64,000 bases of DNA from Puniceicoccaceae bacterium (GTDB taxonomy: Bacteria > Verrucomicrobiota > Verrucomicrobiia > Opitutales > Coraliomargaritaceae), in NCBI GenBank assembly GCA_902587165.1, contig CACIKF010000007.1:24562-88561 (forward strand). The letters run 5' to 3'. The stretch's first letter is position 1; each line of letters begins with the position of its first letter. The translations under genes and the position numbers were made by a program. A model generated the notes under the pieces. It saw only the letters and a list, made by a program, of their open reading frames with translations. It was not told the DNA's origin and searched no databases. Of the stretch, positions 1 to 8,710 are shown piece after piece.

Positions 1-221
1 GAGTAGCTTTTCAAGTCTTCCAGACTCGTTGCCACATCGACAGCGACTCGTTGCCCCACTGGTACAGCTGCAGCGAGTTCTACCGCGCGATCTAGCGAGA
101 CAGCGCGCGGTGATTGTGGATAGAGGATAAAGCCAAAATAATCTGCCCCAAATGAGAGCGTCAATTTGATATCCTCTTCTCGAGTGAGACCACAGACTTT
201 TATTTTTGGCAGAGTGCACAT
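1..221 (-). CDS. trpF: Phosphoribosylanthranilate isomerase, N-terminal part (cut by window edge)
   Basis: TrpF isomerises N-(5-phosphoribosyl)anthranilate in cytoplasmic tryptophan synthesis. Reading leftward from an ATG at 221 gives about 73 residues before the window edge. They begin with K-I-K-V-C-G-L-T-R-E-E-D, the family's first beta strand with its catalytic Cys, followed by the G-A-D-Y-F-G-F-I-L-Y-P-Q-S-P-R segment typical of TrpF. The rest of the barrel lies outside the window, so integrity cannot be judged. The gene is divergent from the DCC-family gene at 299. No other trp genes are visible. Confidence 0.88.
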   Translation of the reverse strand, partial: MCTLPKIKVCGLTREEDIKLTLSFGADYFGFILYPQSPRAVSLDRAVELAAAVPVGQRVAVDVATSLEDLKSY

Positions 222-298
222 GACATTATGTTTAGGCAGTTTAAGATTGCTTGCAATTTATTTGATTCGAACTCGTTTCAGGCTTAGTTTCAACTAGC

Positions 299-733
299 AT
301 GTCCCAATTCAAGCCGATCAGCGAGCCATCTCGCATTCTTTTTTACGATGGCGACTGTGGTTTATGCGCGCAGAGCGTTCGTTTCTTCTTAGGGATAGAT
401 CGGCATAAGCGTATTTGTTTTGCTCCGCTGCAAGGTGAGACAGCCCAGGGCTATTTGCCGGCGTATTTACGGGACGCCCAATCTCTTTCGACTGTCGTCT
501 ACCGTTGCAGCGATGCGGATAAGCGGTCGCTCTTCTTGCGCTCAGAGGCAGTCGCTCGTGCGCTAATCGATGTAGGCGGCGTGTGGGGCTTGTTAGGACG
601 GTTTTTACGCCTCATACCCACTCCCCTGCGCGACTGGGCCTACAATTTGATCGCCAAAAATCGGCTGAAGTTTTTGCCGAATGGCGCCTGCGATCTGCCC
701 ACGGAGCAAGCGCGCGAACGTTTGCTGCCGTGA
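299..733 (+). CDS. DCC family (DUF393) thiol-disulfide oxidoreductase-like protein
   Basis: A 144-residue cytoplasmic protein of the YuxK/DUF393 'DCC' family. The defining motif Y-D-G-D-C-G-L-C lies near residue 17-24, and the rest follows the family's thioredoxin-like pattern, including a R-S-E-A-V segment before the middle helix. Family members are presumed to act in thiol-disulfide exchange, but no substrate is established. The ATG at 299 directly follows an AT-rich stretch with no Shine-Dalgarno site. It has no evident operon partner: the gene behind it (755-1612) is convergent. Confidence 0.85.
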   Translation: MSQFKPISEPSRILFYDGDCGLCAQSVRFFLGIDRHKRICFAPLQGETAQGYLPAYLRDAQSLSTVVYRCSDADKRSLFLRSEAVARALIDVGGVWGLLGRFLRLIPTPLRDWAYNLIAKNRLKFLPNGACDLPTEQARERLLP

Positions 734-754
734 CGAACACTCGCAGGCTACTTC

Positions 755-1612
755 CTAGAGCCCTATTTTAATCAGTTCGACGTCAAAAACCAGCGTGCCG
801 GCAGGTGCACCGCCTTGAGGGTTCTCGCCATAGGCAAGTTTAGCGGGGATCCAGAAACGACGTTTCTCGCCTTCGACCATGAGCTGCAAGCCTTCGGTCC
901 AACCGGGGATGACTTGTCCGAGGCCAAAAGTGGCGGGTGCGCCGCGCATGAGCGAACTGTCGAACATTTCGCCGTCAGTGGTCCAACCGCTATAGTGCAC
1001 GGTCACCATGTCGGCCTTGGTCGGGTGGGTGCTGCCGGTGCCATCGGAAAGTCTACGCGAGGCGAGACCGCTATCGCGAACTTCCGCGCTCTCTGGAATG
1101 GCTGCGACATCTTCGGGAACCTTGGGTGGCTCAGGTGCTTTTTCGATACCGAGCAACTCAACATCAAAAACCAGCAGGCCGCCAGGGCGACCGCCACCGG
1201 GGTTTTCGCCATAAGCGAGATCGGCAGGAATCCAGAAGCGACGCTTCTCACCAAGTACCATGAGCTGAAGACCTTCCGTCCAGCCCTTGATTACGCGATT
1301 GAGCGGGAAGCTAGTCGGCTCGCCACGCTCTACTGAGCTATCAAAGAGATTTCCATCGGTCGTCCAACCGCTGTAGTGCACCGTGACGGTGTCCGCAGCA
1401 GCGGGCGATTCGATACCAGTGCCCGCAGTAAGCACGCGGGAGGCAAGACCCGAAGCGGTGACCTCAGCGTCGGATGGAACAGAATTTACGTCTTTAGGAG
1501 TTTCTAACATATCATAGGTATCCTTTTCCGAAGCAATGGAGGTCAACTGAAAACCGCTGATGCATAGGATAAGTGTCAGGCAGGCTGTGATTTGAGGGCG
1601 TAAATATTTCAT
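755..1612 (-). CDS. Exported tandem-domain FKBP-type peptidyl-prolyl cis-trans isomerase
   Basis: Two consecutive FKBP domains of about 90 residues, each with V-T-V-H-Y-S-G-W, F-D-S-S, G-W-T-E-G-L-Q-L-M-V and L-A-Y-G-E-N-P motifs, joined by a Pro/Glu linker. FKBP domains catalyse prolyl isomerisation during folding. The frame is open to 1684, but I chose the ATG at 1612 because it gives a clean signal peptide (M-K-Y-L-R-P then a hydrophobic core ending near S-I-A-S), placing the protein in the periplasm or outer membrane. The two domains are far more alike than usual for distant repeats, suggesting a recent duplication. Convergent with the gene at 299. Confidence 0.88.
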   Translation of the reverse strand: MKYLRPQITACLTLILCISGFQLTSIASEKDTYDMLETPKDVNSVPSDAEVTASGLASRVLTAGTGIESPAAADTVTVHYSGWTTDGNLFDSSVERGEPTSFPLNRVIKGWTEGLQLMVLGEKRRFWIPADLAYGENPGGGRPGGLLVFDVELLGIEKAPEPPKVPEDVAAIPESAEVRDSGLASRRLSDGTGSTHPTKADMVTVHYSGWTTDGEMFDSSLMRGAPATFGLGQVIPGWTEGLQLMVEGEKRRFWIPAKLAYGENPQGGAPAGTLVFDVELIKIGL

Positions 1613-1727
1613 GGGTATTTGATTCATTAATAAAAGATTTTCTATAGCTATGCTTGCCATTGATAAAGGCAAGTCATAGCGCATTTAGAATATTGCCAGC
1701 ACGTGGTGCATACGATTTCGTGGACTA

Positions 1728-1940
1728 ATGAAATTAGCACAAGGACAGATTTGGAAGACATCCCCCGAGGTGCATAGTTACGAGGGTATGTCGGTCTACC
1801 TGCGCATTGTCGATCTAGAGCGTCTATCAGTAGACTACAAAGAAATGCTCAAAGCCGACACTAAAGACGGCCATCACAAGAGCGCCTCGAAGAAAGTCTT
1901 TTGTCGCTTAATTAAGGGCGCAGAACTGGTCAGCCAATGA
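1728..1940 (+). CDS. Small conserved-type hypothetical protein
   Basis: A 70-residue soluble protein starting M-K-L-A-Q-G-Q-I-W and rich in charged residues, with no membrane segment or motif I recognise. Its stop overlaps the start of the DUF983 gene as ATGA (1937-1940), which argues it is really translated and coupled to its neighbour. The Q-G-Q-I-W-K-T start resembles small strand-forming proteins, but no function can be given. Confidence 0.7.
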   Translation: MKLAQGQIWKTSPEVHSYEGMSVYLRIVDLERLSVDYKEMLKADTKDGHHKSASKKVFCRLIKGAELVSQ

Positions 1941-2320
1941 TGAAGGTCGAGCGTGGCGAAATTTTCAGTCGTGCGCTGACGGGGCGTTGCCCTAACTGCG
2001 GACAATTTGGTATGTTTAAAAACTGGTTCCGTCTCCACAAGCGCTGTCCCAATTGCGGGATGGAACTAGAAAAAGAGGAGTCTGGATTTTACTTTGGAAC
2101 AACTTCGATCGGCTATGTGCTTTCGATCATTCTAGTCATTATTCCGGTTTGTATTTTGGTCGTGAAGGACATGCTAAGTATGTGGGTCGGCGTGGGCATC
2201 GGCATCGCTGGGTCCATCATGCTTTGCACCCTACTTTATCCGCTCATGCTCAGTTGGGTAATCATGCTCTATTACGTAGTGCAAGCAGATGAGCTGCCAA
2301 TAAATGCCTCTGAACAATGA
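1937..2320 (+). CDS. DUF983 family membrane protein with zinc-ribbon-like N-terminus
   Basis: A 127-residue protein. Its N-terminus has two C-P-N-C-G knuckles (about residues 16-20 and 36-40) likely to bind zinc, and the rest forms two hydrophobic helices (about residues 55-75 and 80-110) in the inner membrane. This is the DUF983 layout; members are common in bacteria and have no firm biochemical role. It overlaps the preceding small gene (ATGA at 1937) and the following gene (ATGA at 2317), so the three are probably one translationally coupled unit. A second ATG at 1940 is an equally possible start. Confidence 0.88.
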   Translation: MMKVERGEIFSRALTGRCPNCGQFGMFKNWFRLHKRCPNCGMELEKEESGFYFGTTSIGYVLSIILVIIPVCILVVKDMLSMWVGVGIGIAGSIMLCTLLYPLMLSWVIMLYYVVQADELPINASEQ

Positions 2321-3261
2321 AGACAGAGATTCCAGAATTGGGGCTTTCGCATGCGGACTGCCAAAGCACACCGAGCAGCTCTACAAACAGTGGCATTATT
2401 TTTAGCTCTAAGAAATGGAAGCAGCTCGCCACACAGCACCGAGAGCGAGCGGAACACTGGACGATGCCCTATCGTAAGCGGCGCGCCACTGGGCAAATGC
2501 ACCCGATCTACGACTTTTTGTTTATCTACTACAGAAACAAGCCCTCACACTTGGAGGCATGGCACCCAGGCAATGGCGTCAGCCTAGAGGAAGCCCCCGT
2601 CGGTGGGACTTTTAAAGAGGCCTACTATCGCCTTGAAAATGGCTGCACAACGCTTGACCCCTCTCGGATGAAGGAGACGACGCGGCATCGATTAGAAATG
2701 GCGCTGCGCCTCTGCAAAAGTGTAAGTGCCCGTCCAGCCACATTTGGCTGTTTCGGCATGCACGAATGGGCCATGGTCTACCAAGGCGATACAGAAAGCG
2801 AAGTCCGCCACGCGGAGCGACTGCCTTTGCGGCTGTCTCAAGATGCGACGGATGCCTTTGTGCGAAGCCGTCCGATTCAATGCAGCCACTTCGATGCCTT
2901 CCGATTCTTTAGCCCAGACGCAAAGGATTTTAACCGCAAGCAACCAGGCAAAGACACGCGTTTAGACAACGAGCAATGTGGTTGCCTGCACACTAACATG
3001 GATCTCTACAAGCTAGCGACACAGTGCATGCCCTGGGTCGGTTCAGAGCTGCTATGGAAATGCTTTGAGTTCGCTGTAACTGCGCGGCAACTCGACATGC
3101 AGGCGAGCCCTTATGATTGCTCCTCGCTTGGTTTTGAACCAATCAAGGTAGAGACCTCTGCGGGGAAACTCAATTATGAGCGTCAGCAGCGAGCACTGAG
3201 CGAAACTGCTAAGCCATTGCGAGTGGAATTAATCCGGCGGCTGGAGAATATCTTGGCTTAA
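2317..3261 (+). CDS. Protein of the family annotated as '3-methyladenine DNA glycosylase'
   Basis: A 314-residue soluble protein. Landmarks are H-P-I-Y-D-F-L-F-I-Y-Y, H-L-E-A-W-H-P-G, a F-G-C-F-G-M-H-E-W-A-M-V-Y block in the middle, R-H-A-E-R-L-P-L-R near residue 170 and H-T-N-M-D-L-Y-K. These match a family widely labelled 3-methyladenine DNA glycosylase, especially in Actinobacteria. To my knowledge the label is not well supported by experiment, and I see no classic helix-hairpin-helix glycosylase motif. Start ATG 2317 overlaps the DUF983 stop. DNA repair is therefore a family label, not a demonstrated role. Confidence 0.72.
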   Translation: MKTEIPELGLSHADCQSTPSSSTNSGIIFSSKKWKQLATQHRERAEHWTMPYRKRRATGQMHPIYDFLFIYYRNKPSHLEAWHPGNGVSLEEAPVGGTFKEAYYRLENGCTTLDPSRMKETTRHRLEMALRLCKSVSARPATFGCFGMHEWAMVYQGDTESEVRHAERLPLRLSQDATDAFVRSRPIQCSHFDAFRFFSPDAKDFNRKQPGKDTRLDNEQCGCLHTNMDLYKLATQCMPWVGSELLWKCFEFAVTARQLDMQASPYDCSSLGFEPIKVETSAGKLNYERQQRALSETAKPLRVELIRRLENILA

Positions 3262-3373
3262 TTAAGAGATTTTGACTTATTTCTGAACACTTCTTTAGCA
3301 ATTAGTTCTGATAAACTTGCCTTCGTAATATGGGGTCTTTGACTGCCCAATTTATGTTTGAACTCGATTTTTA

Positions 3374-6300
3374 ATGAGAATCCTAGACTTACCCATCCTC
3401 GTCTGCCTACTTAGCGCATCCCCAGCCACGCCGCTCATATCTCAAGCTTTGCCCGTCGGCGTCGAACACGTCCAGACACTCGACGGCATTGAAGAATATC
3501 GCCTCAGCTCAAACGGCCTTGGCATCCTGCTGATGCCAAATAAAGGGCTCCCCGTAGCCACAGTCATGGTAACATACAAAGTCGGCTCGCGTAACGAGGT
3601 CACAGGCACGACGGGGGCGACGCATATCCTTGAGCACATGATGTTTAAGGGCACTGAAAAATTTAATAGCGCCAAGGGTTTCGATTATTCCAGCCAGATG
3701 GAGCGCATCGGCGCACGTGCCAACGCCACCACCTGGTTTGACCGCACCAATTACTACGCAACGATGCCGAGTGAATATGTGTCGATGACAATTGAACTCG
3801 AAGCCGACCGTATGCGCGGCCTCTTGATCCGCGAGGAAGCCCTCGCCTCAGAAATGACCGTTGTAAGCAATGAGTATGAGCGTGGTGAAAATAGCCCCGT
3901 ACGCACGCTGATCAAAGAGCTCTTCGCTACCGCCTATATGGCGCACCCTTACAGCCACCCTACTATTGGCTGGCGCTCAGATATCGAGAGCACCTCGGTC
4001 GAAAAACTGCGTAAATTTTACGACACCTACTACTGGCCAGAGAACGCGGTCATCACCGTGATCGGCGGCTTCGACAAAGTTGAAACACTCGCTGATATTG
4101 CGGAGCAATATGGTAAAGTCCCCTCTGCCCCGCAGGCCATCCCCGTTGTCGAGACGACCGAACCGGAACAACTGGGGCCGCGTCGCGTCACGATCAAACG
4201 CGCGGGTCAGGTCGGCGTCGTCATGCTTGGATACAAGGTGCCCGAAGGCAGGCACGAAGATTGGGCCGCCCTCACCTTACTTAAACAAATACTGGGAGCG
4301 GATAAGACGGGGCGTCTCTATCGCGCACTAGAAGACAAGGGTAAAGCCAACGCTACTTTCACCTTTGCGCCACAACTACATGATCCATGTCTATTTATTT
4401 TCGGCGCCTATCTAACACCAGAAGCTACTCACGAAGAAGCTGAAGCTATCATACTTAAAGAGATCGAAACTCTAGTTAGTGGCGGCGTTGATCTCGACGA
4501 GCTAGCACGAGCTAAATCCGTTATTCAAGCAGGGACTTTCTACGGCCGCGACGGCACCTATGGGATCGCTGATCAGATCAACGAAAATATCGCGATGGGT
4601 GACTGGTCGGCATATGTCAACTTACCAGAAGCAATCCAAGCTGTCTCCGTAGATAACCTTAAAGAAGTCGCACGCAAATATTTCATCGAGCGCAACCGCA
4701 CCACTGGTTGGTTCGTTCCTGAGGTGCTCAACACCCTTAGTGCCAGCCTAGATGCAATGCCCTCACCCAACTACTATCGCGATCCCGCCATTTTCGGAGA
4801 ATTACATAACCTAGAAAATACTGACGAACAAGCCTCTCCCAAGGCTACGAATTCAGCGAAGTCCGTCGTTGACTTTAGCTCACATATGCAACGTGCCCAG
4901 ATTGGCGACATTGAACTTATTGCCATCGACCTACCCATCGACAATGTCGTTTCTTTCGTCGGCAGTATCGCGGCAGGCGACAGCCTTAATCCAGCGGATG
5001 CTCCCATGCTTGCTACTCTAACTGCTGCCATGCTAGATCAGGGCACAGCCAATCAAGACCGCTTCCAAATCGCTGAAAAACTCGACCGGCTTGGTGCCAA
5101 CCTAAGTTTCAGCTCAGGCGATCAAAGCCTCAACTTTTCGGGGAAATTCCTCCGTGCCGATGCCGGCTCTTTTCTTCAAATTCTTGCGGACCAGTTACGT
5201 AATCCAGCCTTCGAAGCCGAAGTACTCGAGACTCTAAAAAGTCGCCAAAAAGCTAGTCTCCTACAAGCCATTGATGACCCTGACTACCGCGCTGATGCTC
5301 TACTCTCTCGTATCCTCTATCCCGTAGATCACATCAACTACAGCACGCCGATCAACGAGCTGAAGACCGACATTGAAGCCACTACTGTCGAAGATTTAGC
5401 AGCATTTCACGCTGCTCACTATGGCACCTCCTCGATGCGGCTAATCTTTACTGGAGACATTGACTTTGAACAACTCAAGGCCGCCGTTGGCAACGCCTTC
5501 GACGGTTGGGAGGGTGGGAGCGACTACCCCAAACTCGATACCTTGCCCAACAAAAATGCCGAATTCGCCGAACGTATTTATATTGAGGACAAGACCAGCG
5601 TCGCGGCCCGTTTTGGTTTCAATACCGGGCTGCAACGTACCGATGACGACTACCTACCATTCATGGTAGGCAACTATATCCTTGGCGGCAGTTTCCACTC
5701 CCGACTCATGACCGAAGTCCGTAAAAACCGCGGGCTCACCTACGATATCCGCGCTCGTCATCAAGGCGATATTCTGACCAATGGTAATTGGATCTTATCA
5801 GCCAGCTTTTCACCTGGTGCATTAAATGATGGTCTTCAAGCCGCCCGCGAAGTCGTCCAGCAATGGTTCGACGATGGCGTCAGTGAAGAGGAGGTTGCGG
5901 CCGCCATTGAAACTCTGACTGGTTCTTACATCGTCGGTCTCTCCAATACTGGTAGTGTTGCGGGGCAGGTTCACAGCTTCATGCAACGCGGCTTTGACCC
6001 CAAATACATCGACGAATACCCACTACTCCTTCGCCAATTGACTGCAGGAGAGGTGAACCATGCCATTCGCAAATACTTTGATCCCAGCCAAGTCACGGAA
6101 GTCGTCGCGGGTTCTCTCGCCCACGCTCCCGATTCGAGTGCCGAAACCAAAGGGAACTTAGCCATTACAGTGCGCCTCGATGCGCCTGATGCAGGCTGGC
6201 GGCTCCAGATCGAATCGATCCACCGCGACAGTGAGAATATAGTAGTCTATTCGCAGCTTAGCCGAGATCCCGATAACATGTCCGCCCAAGTCATCAGCAC

Positions 6301-6475
6301 TGTGGCAGATACCGTTAAAATTGACCTCAGCCATTCCGACCTCCCTGTGCTTCACTATATAAGTGGCAAGACTTGGGACTGGGGCGACACGGGAGAATAC
6401 ACCTTCATTGATAGCCCTGAAATCATCAGCCAAGGTCTACAAACATCCGATTTACTTTTCGAATTAGAAAAATAA
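3374..6475 (+). CDS. Exported M16 family zinc peptidase, duplicated (pitrilysin-like)
   Basis: A 1033-residue protein with an N-terminal signal peptide and two M16 halves. The first half carries the inverted zinc motif H-I-L-E-H (residues 84-88) and a downstream N-E-Y-E-R-G-E segment (about 165-172) supplying the third zinc ligand, so it is predicted active. The second half (from about residue 505) has the M16 fold without the H-x-x-E-H motif, and includes the R/Y-type segment G-S-F-H-S-R-L. This is normal for the inactive partner domain. About 80 residues after the second half form an extra C-terminal region. Expected in the periplasm, degrading peptides. The conserved gene at 6524 follows after 48 bases. 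Confidence 0.9.
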   Translation: MRILDLPILVCLLSASPATPLISQALPVGVEHVQTLDGIEEYRLSSNGLGILLMPNKGLPVATVMVTYKVGSRNEVTGTTGATHILEHMMFKGTEKFNSAKGFDYSSQMERIGARANATTWFDRTNYYATMPSEYVSMTIELEADRMRGLLIREEALASEMTVVSNEYERGENSPVRTLIKELFATAYMAHPYSHPTIGWRSDIESTSVEKLRKFYDTYYWPENAVITVIGGFDKVETLADIAEQYGKVPSAPQAIPVVETTEPEQLGPRRVTIKRAGQVGVVMLGYKVPEGRHEDWAALTLLKQILGADKTGRLYRALEDKGKANATFTFAPQLHDPCLFIFGAYLTPEATHEEAEAIILKEIETLVSGGVDLDELARAKSVIQAGTFYGRDGTYGIADQINENIAMGDWSAYVNLPEAIQAVSVDNLKEVARKYFIERNRTTGWFVPEVLNTLSASLDAMPSPNYYRDPAIFGELHNLENTDEQASPKATNSAKSVVDFSSHMQRAQIGDIELIAIDLPIDNVVSFVGSIAAGDSLNPADAPMLATLTAAMLDQGTANQDRFQIAEKLDRLGANLSFSSGDQSLNFSGKFLRADAGSFLQILADQLRNPAFEAEVLETLKSRQKASLLQAIDDPDYRADALLSRILYPVDHINYSTPINELKTDIEATTVEDLAAFHAAHYGTSSMRLIFTGDIDFEQLKAAVGNAFDGWEGGSDYPKLDTLPNKNAEFAERIYIEDKTSVAARFGFNTGLQRTDDDYLPFMVGNYILGGSFHSRLMTEVRKNRGLTYDIRARHQGDILTNGNWILSASFSPGALNDGLQAAREVVQQWFDDGVSEEEVAAAIETLTGSYIVGLSNTGSVAGQVHSFMQRGFDPKYIDEYPLLLRQLTAGEVNHAIRKYFDPSQVTEVVAGSLAHAPDSSAETKGNLAITVRLDAPDAGWRLQIESIHRDSENIVVYSQLSRDPDNMSAQVISTVADTVKIDLSHSDLPVLHYISGKTWDWGDTGEYTFIDSPEIISQGLQTSDLLFELEK

Positions 6476-6523
6476 TCGACTCTGCATCAACTTATATTTC
6501 TAAATTCCGAATCCTGAAACACT

Positions 6524-6973
6524 ATGCCAAAAATCGACGTCGAAACCCTCAAATTGATTCTCCAGCGCAACGAACCCGACATACGTAAGGTCAACGAGAT
6601 CATGCAAGAGATCGAGATGGAGCTTAAAGCCGAAGAGGAAGAAAAGCTCAATCGCCCGCCCCTCGTGAAGAAGCAATTCTCCATCCTGATCGCCGACGCC
6701 GAGGGCGAGCTTAAAGATAAAGACCTCACTGGCTGGGTTGTCCAGATCCCCGAAGACGACAATGTAAGCCTTTGCCCCGAACGTATTATCAACGCAGCTT
6801 ACGAATTTAACACTACGCCCAAGGGCCAACGTATGCCCGTAAAAACCATTGGTGAAGCCTGCGAAGCCGTCACAGCCAAACTATTCAAAGAGCAAAACAT
6901 CTGGATCAAAACTAAAGTGCCCGTCTTAGCGATGACCACCGCTAATAAGATACCGATGGCAAAGGTTGAGTGA
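6524..6973 (+). CDS. Conserved-type hypothetical acidic protein
   Basis: A 149-residue cytoplasmic protein. The N-terminal 45 residues are a predicted charged helix (E-I-M-Q-E-I-E-M-E-L-K-A-E-E-E-E). A compact alpha/beta-looking domain follows, with L-T-G-W-V-V-Q-I-P-E-D and C-P-E-R-I-I-N-A-A-Y-E-F. No signal peptide, membrane helix or catalytic motif is visible and I do not recognise the family. It follows the M16 peptidase in the same direction and ends at a strong hairpin terminator, so the two may be co-transcribed. Confidence 0.72.
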   Translation: MPKIDVETLKLILQRNEPDIRKVNEIMQEIEMELKAEEEEKLNRPPLVKKQFSILIADAEGELKDKDLTGWVVQIPEDDNVSLCPERIINAAYEFNTTPKGQRMPVKTIGEACEAVTAKLFKEQNIWIKTKVPVLAMTTANKIPMAKVE

Positions 6974-7032
6974 CGATCTGGAGTCTCAGATCGAGCCCCT
7001 CACCTGACTCGAAACACAGCAGATATAGAAAA

Positions 7033-7059
7033 AGCCGGGCATGGCTGCCCGGCTTTTTT
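7033..7059. terminator. Bidirectional rho-independent terminator
   Basis: A perfect 9-bp stem, AGCCGGGCA / TGCCCGGCT, with a 4-base loop, flanked by A residues on the left and T residues on the right. It lies between the convergent ends of the 6524 gene and purH, so it can terminate transcription from both sides. It is the clearest intrinsic terminator in the window. Confidence 0.9.
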
Positions 7060-7079
7060 GATGTAATAGGACTATGCGA

Positions 7080-8630
7080 TTAGTGCTTAAAGTGGCGCTT
7101 ACCAGTGAAGACCATGACCATGTCACGCTCGTCGGCAGCAGCAATCACTTCGTCGTCGCGGACGGAGCCGCCTGGTTGAATCGCTGCGATGGCACCGGCT
7201 GCGGCTGCGGCGATGAGCCCGTCAGCGAAAGGGAAAAATGCATCAGAGGCGACAATGGAACCTTTCAGGTCAAGGCCAGCTTCTCCTGCTTTCCAGACTG
7301 CGATCTTAGAGCTATCAACCCGAGACATCTGCCCTGCGCCGACTCCAAGAGTGCGCTCACAACCAGCGTAAACGATCGCGTTGGATTTCACGTGTTTCAC
7401 CACGTTCCAGCCAAACGCCATGGCGCGCATTTCTTCGGGTGATGGCTGGCGCTTAGAGACGATCTTCCAGTCGCTGGGGCGATCCGGCATAGTGTCGCGG
7501 TCTTGCATAAGCACGCCGCCGACTACGGAGCGAATCTCTCTTAAGGAGTCCGCTGGTAAGCTGGCTTTAACTGTCATCAGTCGCAGGTTCTTTTTCTTGG
7601 CGAACACCTCACGCGCGGCTTCTGTGAAGGCTGGTGCGATGATCACCTCGCAGAAAATCTTACTGATGATCACAGCGAGGTCGGCATCCATGGTTTGGTT
7701 GACCACGATGATACCGCCGAAAGGCGCTTGCTGATCGGTAACAAAGGCCTTCTCCCATGCTTCGAGAAGCGTGTCAGCCGAGGCCACCCCGCAAGGGTTG
7801 GTGTGCTTTAGTATGGCGACGGTGGGCTTTTGGAACTCACCGATCAAGTAGGCCGCGGCGGTGATGTCGATGATGTTATTAAAGCTTAATTCCTTACCTT
7901 GTAGCTGCACGAAGCAATCGAAGAAGCTGCCATAAAGCGCCGCCTTTTGGTGTGGGTTCTCGCCGTAGCGTAGACATTGTACTTGGGGAAGATCCATCTT
8001 AAGCTCTGTAGGGATTCCAGAAATATCCTCAAGCCTTGGTTCCTCGGAAACTTGGTCCTTAAGGTAGGTAGCAATGGCACCGTCGTATGCTGCGGTGCGT
8101 TGAAATACCTTCAGTGCAAGCTCGCGGCGAAGCTTTTGCGTGGCGGCTTCGTCGCCCATCGCAGTGAGCACACGGTCGTAATCTGCTGCATCGACCACGA
8201 CGGATACGGAAGCGTGGTTCTTCGCTGCAGAACGGAGCATAGAGGGACCACCGATATCAATATTCTCAATCGCCAACTCAAAGGTGACGTCATACTTGGC
8301 CACAGTTTCCTCAAATGGGTATAAATTCACCACCACAAGATCAATCATCTCGATCTTGTGCTCGGCAGCGGCACTCATGTGAGTCTCTTTGTCGCGGCGC
8401 GCGAGGAGACCACCATGGATTTTTGGGTGAAGGGTCTTAACGCGGCCTTCCATCATTTCAGGAAAACCCGTGTAATCGCTCACTTCAGTCACAGGGATGT
8501 TCTCTTTTTCAAGGAGCTTAGCAGTGCCACCAGTGGAAAGTAGACGGTAACCGTGTTGCTCGACTAGCGCTTTAGCAAAGGGCACGAGGCCTGATTTATC
8601 ACTAACGGAAATGAGTGCGTTTTTTTGCAT
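7080..8630 (-). CDS. purH: Bifunctional AICAR formyltransferase / IMP cyclohydrolase
   Basis: A 516-residue enzyme for the last two steps of de novo IMP synthesis. The N-terminal methylglyoxal-synthase-like cyclohydrolase domain shows S-V-S-D-K-S-G and [22 protein letters not shown]. The C-terminal formyltransferase domain has the [16 protein letters not shown] and Q-P-G-G-S-V-R-D signatures. Length is normal for PurH. Monocistronic or co-transcribed with metG, which lies 80 bases upstream on the same strand. The ATG has no Shine-Dalgarno site. Confidence 0.97.
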   Translation of the reverse strand: MQKNALISVSDKSGLVPFAKALVEQHGYRLLSTGGTAKLLEKENIPVTEVSDYTGFPEMMEGRVKTLHPKIHGGLLARRDKETHMSAAAEHKIEMIDLVVVNLYPFEETVAKYDVTFELAIENIDIGGPSMLRSAAKNHASVSVVVDAADYDRVLTAMGDEAATQKLRRELALKVFQRTAAYDGAIATYLKDQVSEEPRLEDISGIPTELKMDLPQVQCLRYGENPHQKAALYGSFFDCFVQLQGKELSFNNIIDITAAAYLIGEFQKPTVAILKHTNPCGVASADTLLEAWEKAFVTDQQAPFGGIIVVNQTMDADLAVIISKIFCEVIIAPAFTEAAREVFAKKKNLRLMTVKASLPADSLREIRSVVGGVLMQDRDTMPDRPSDWKIVSKRQPSPEEMRAMAFGWNVVKHVKSNAIVYAGCERTLGVGAGQMSRVDSSKIAVWKAGEAGLDLKGSIVASDAFFPFADGLIAAAAAGAIAAIQPGGSVRDDEVIAAADERDMVMVFTGKRHFKH

Positions 8631-8710
8631 AGTTAAAAGGAACTTTGTTATCAGAAATAGAAATTTGCGTCGGCTTAGATCAGGTAATCGATTGAGCGAA
8701 AATAAAAAAA

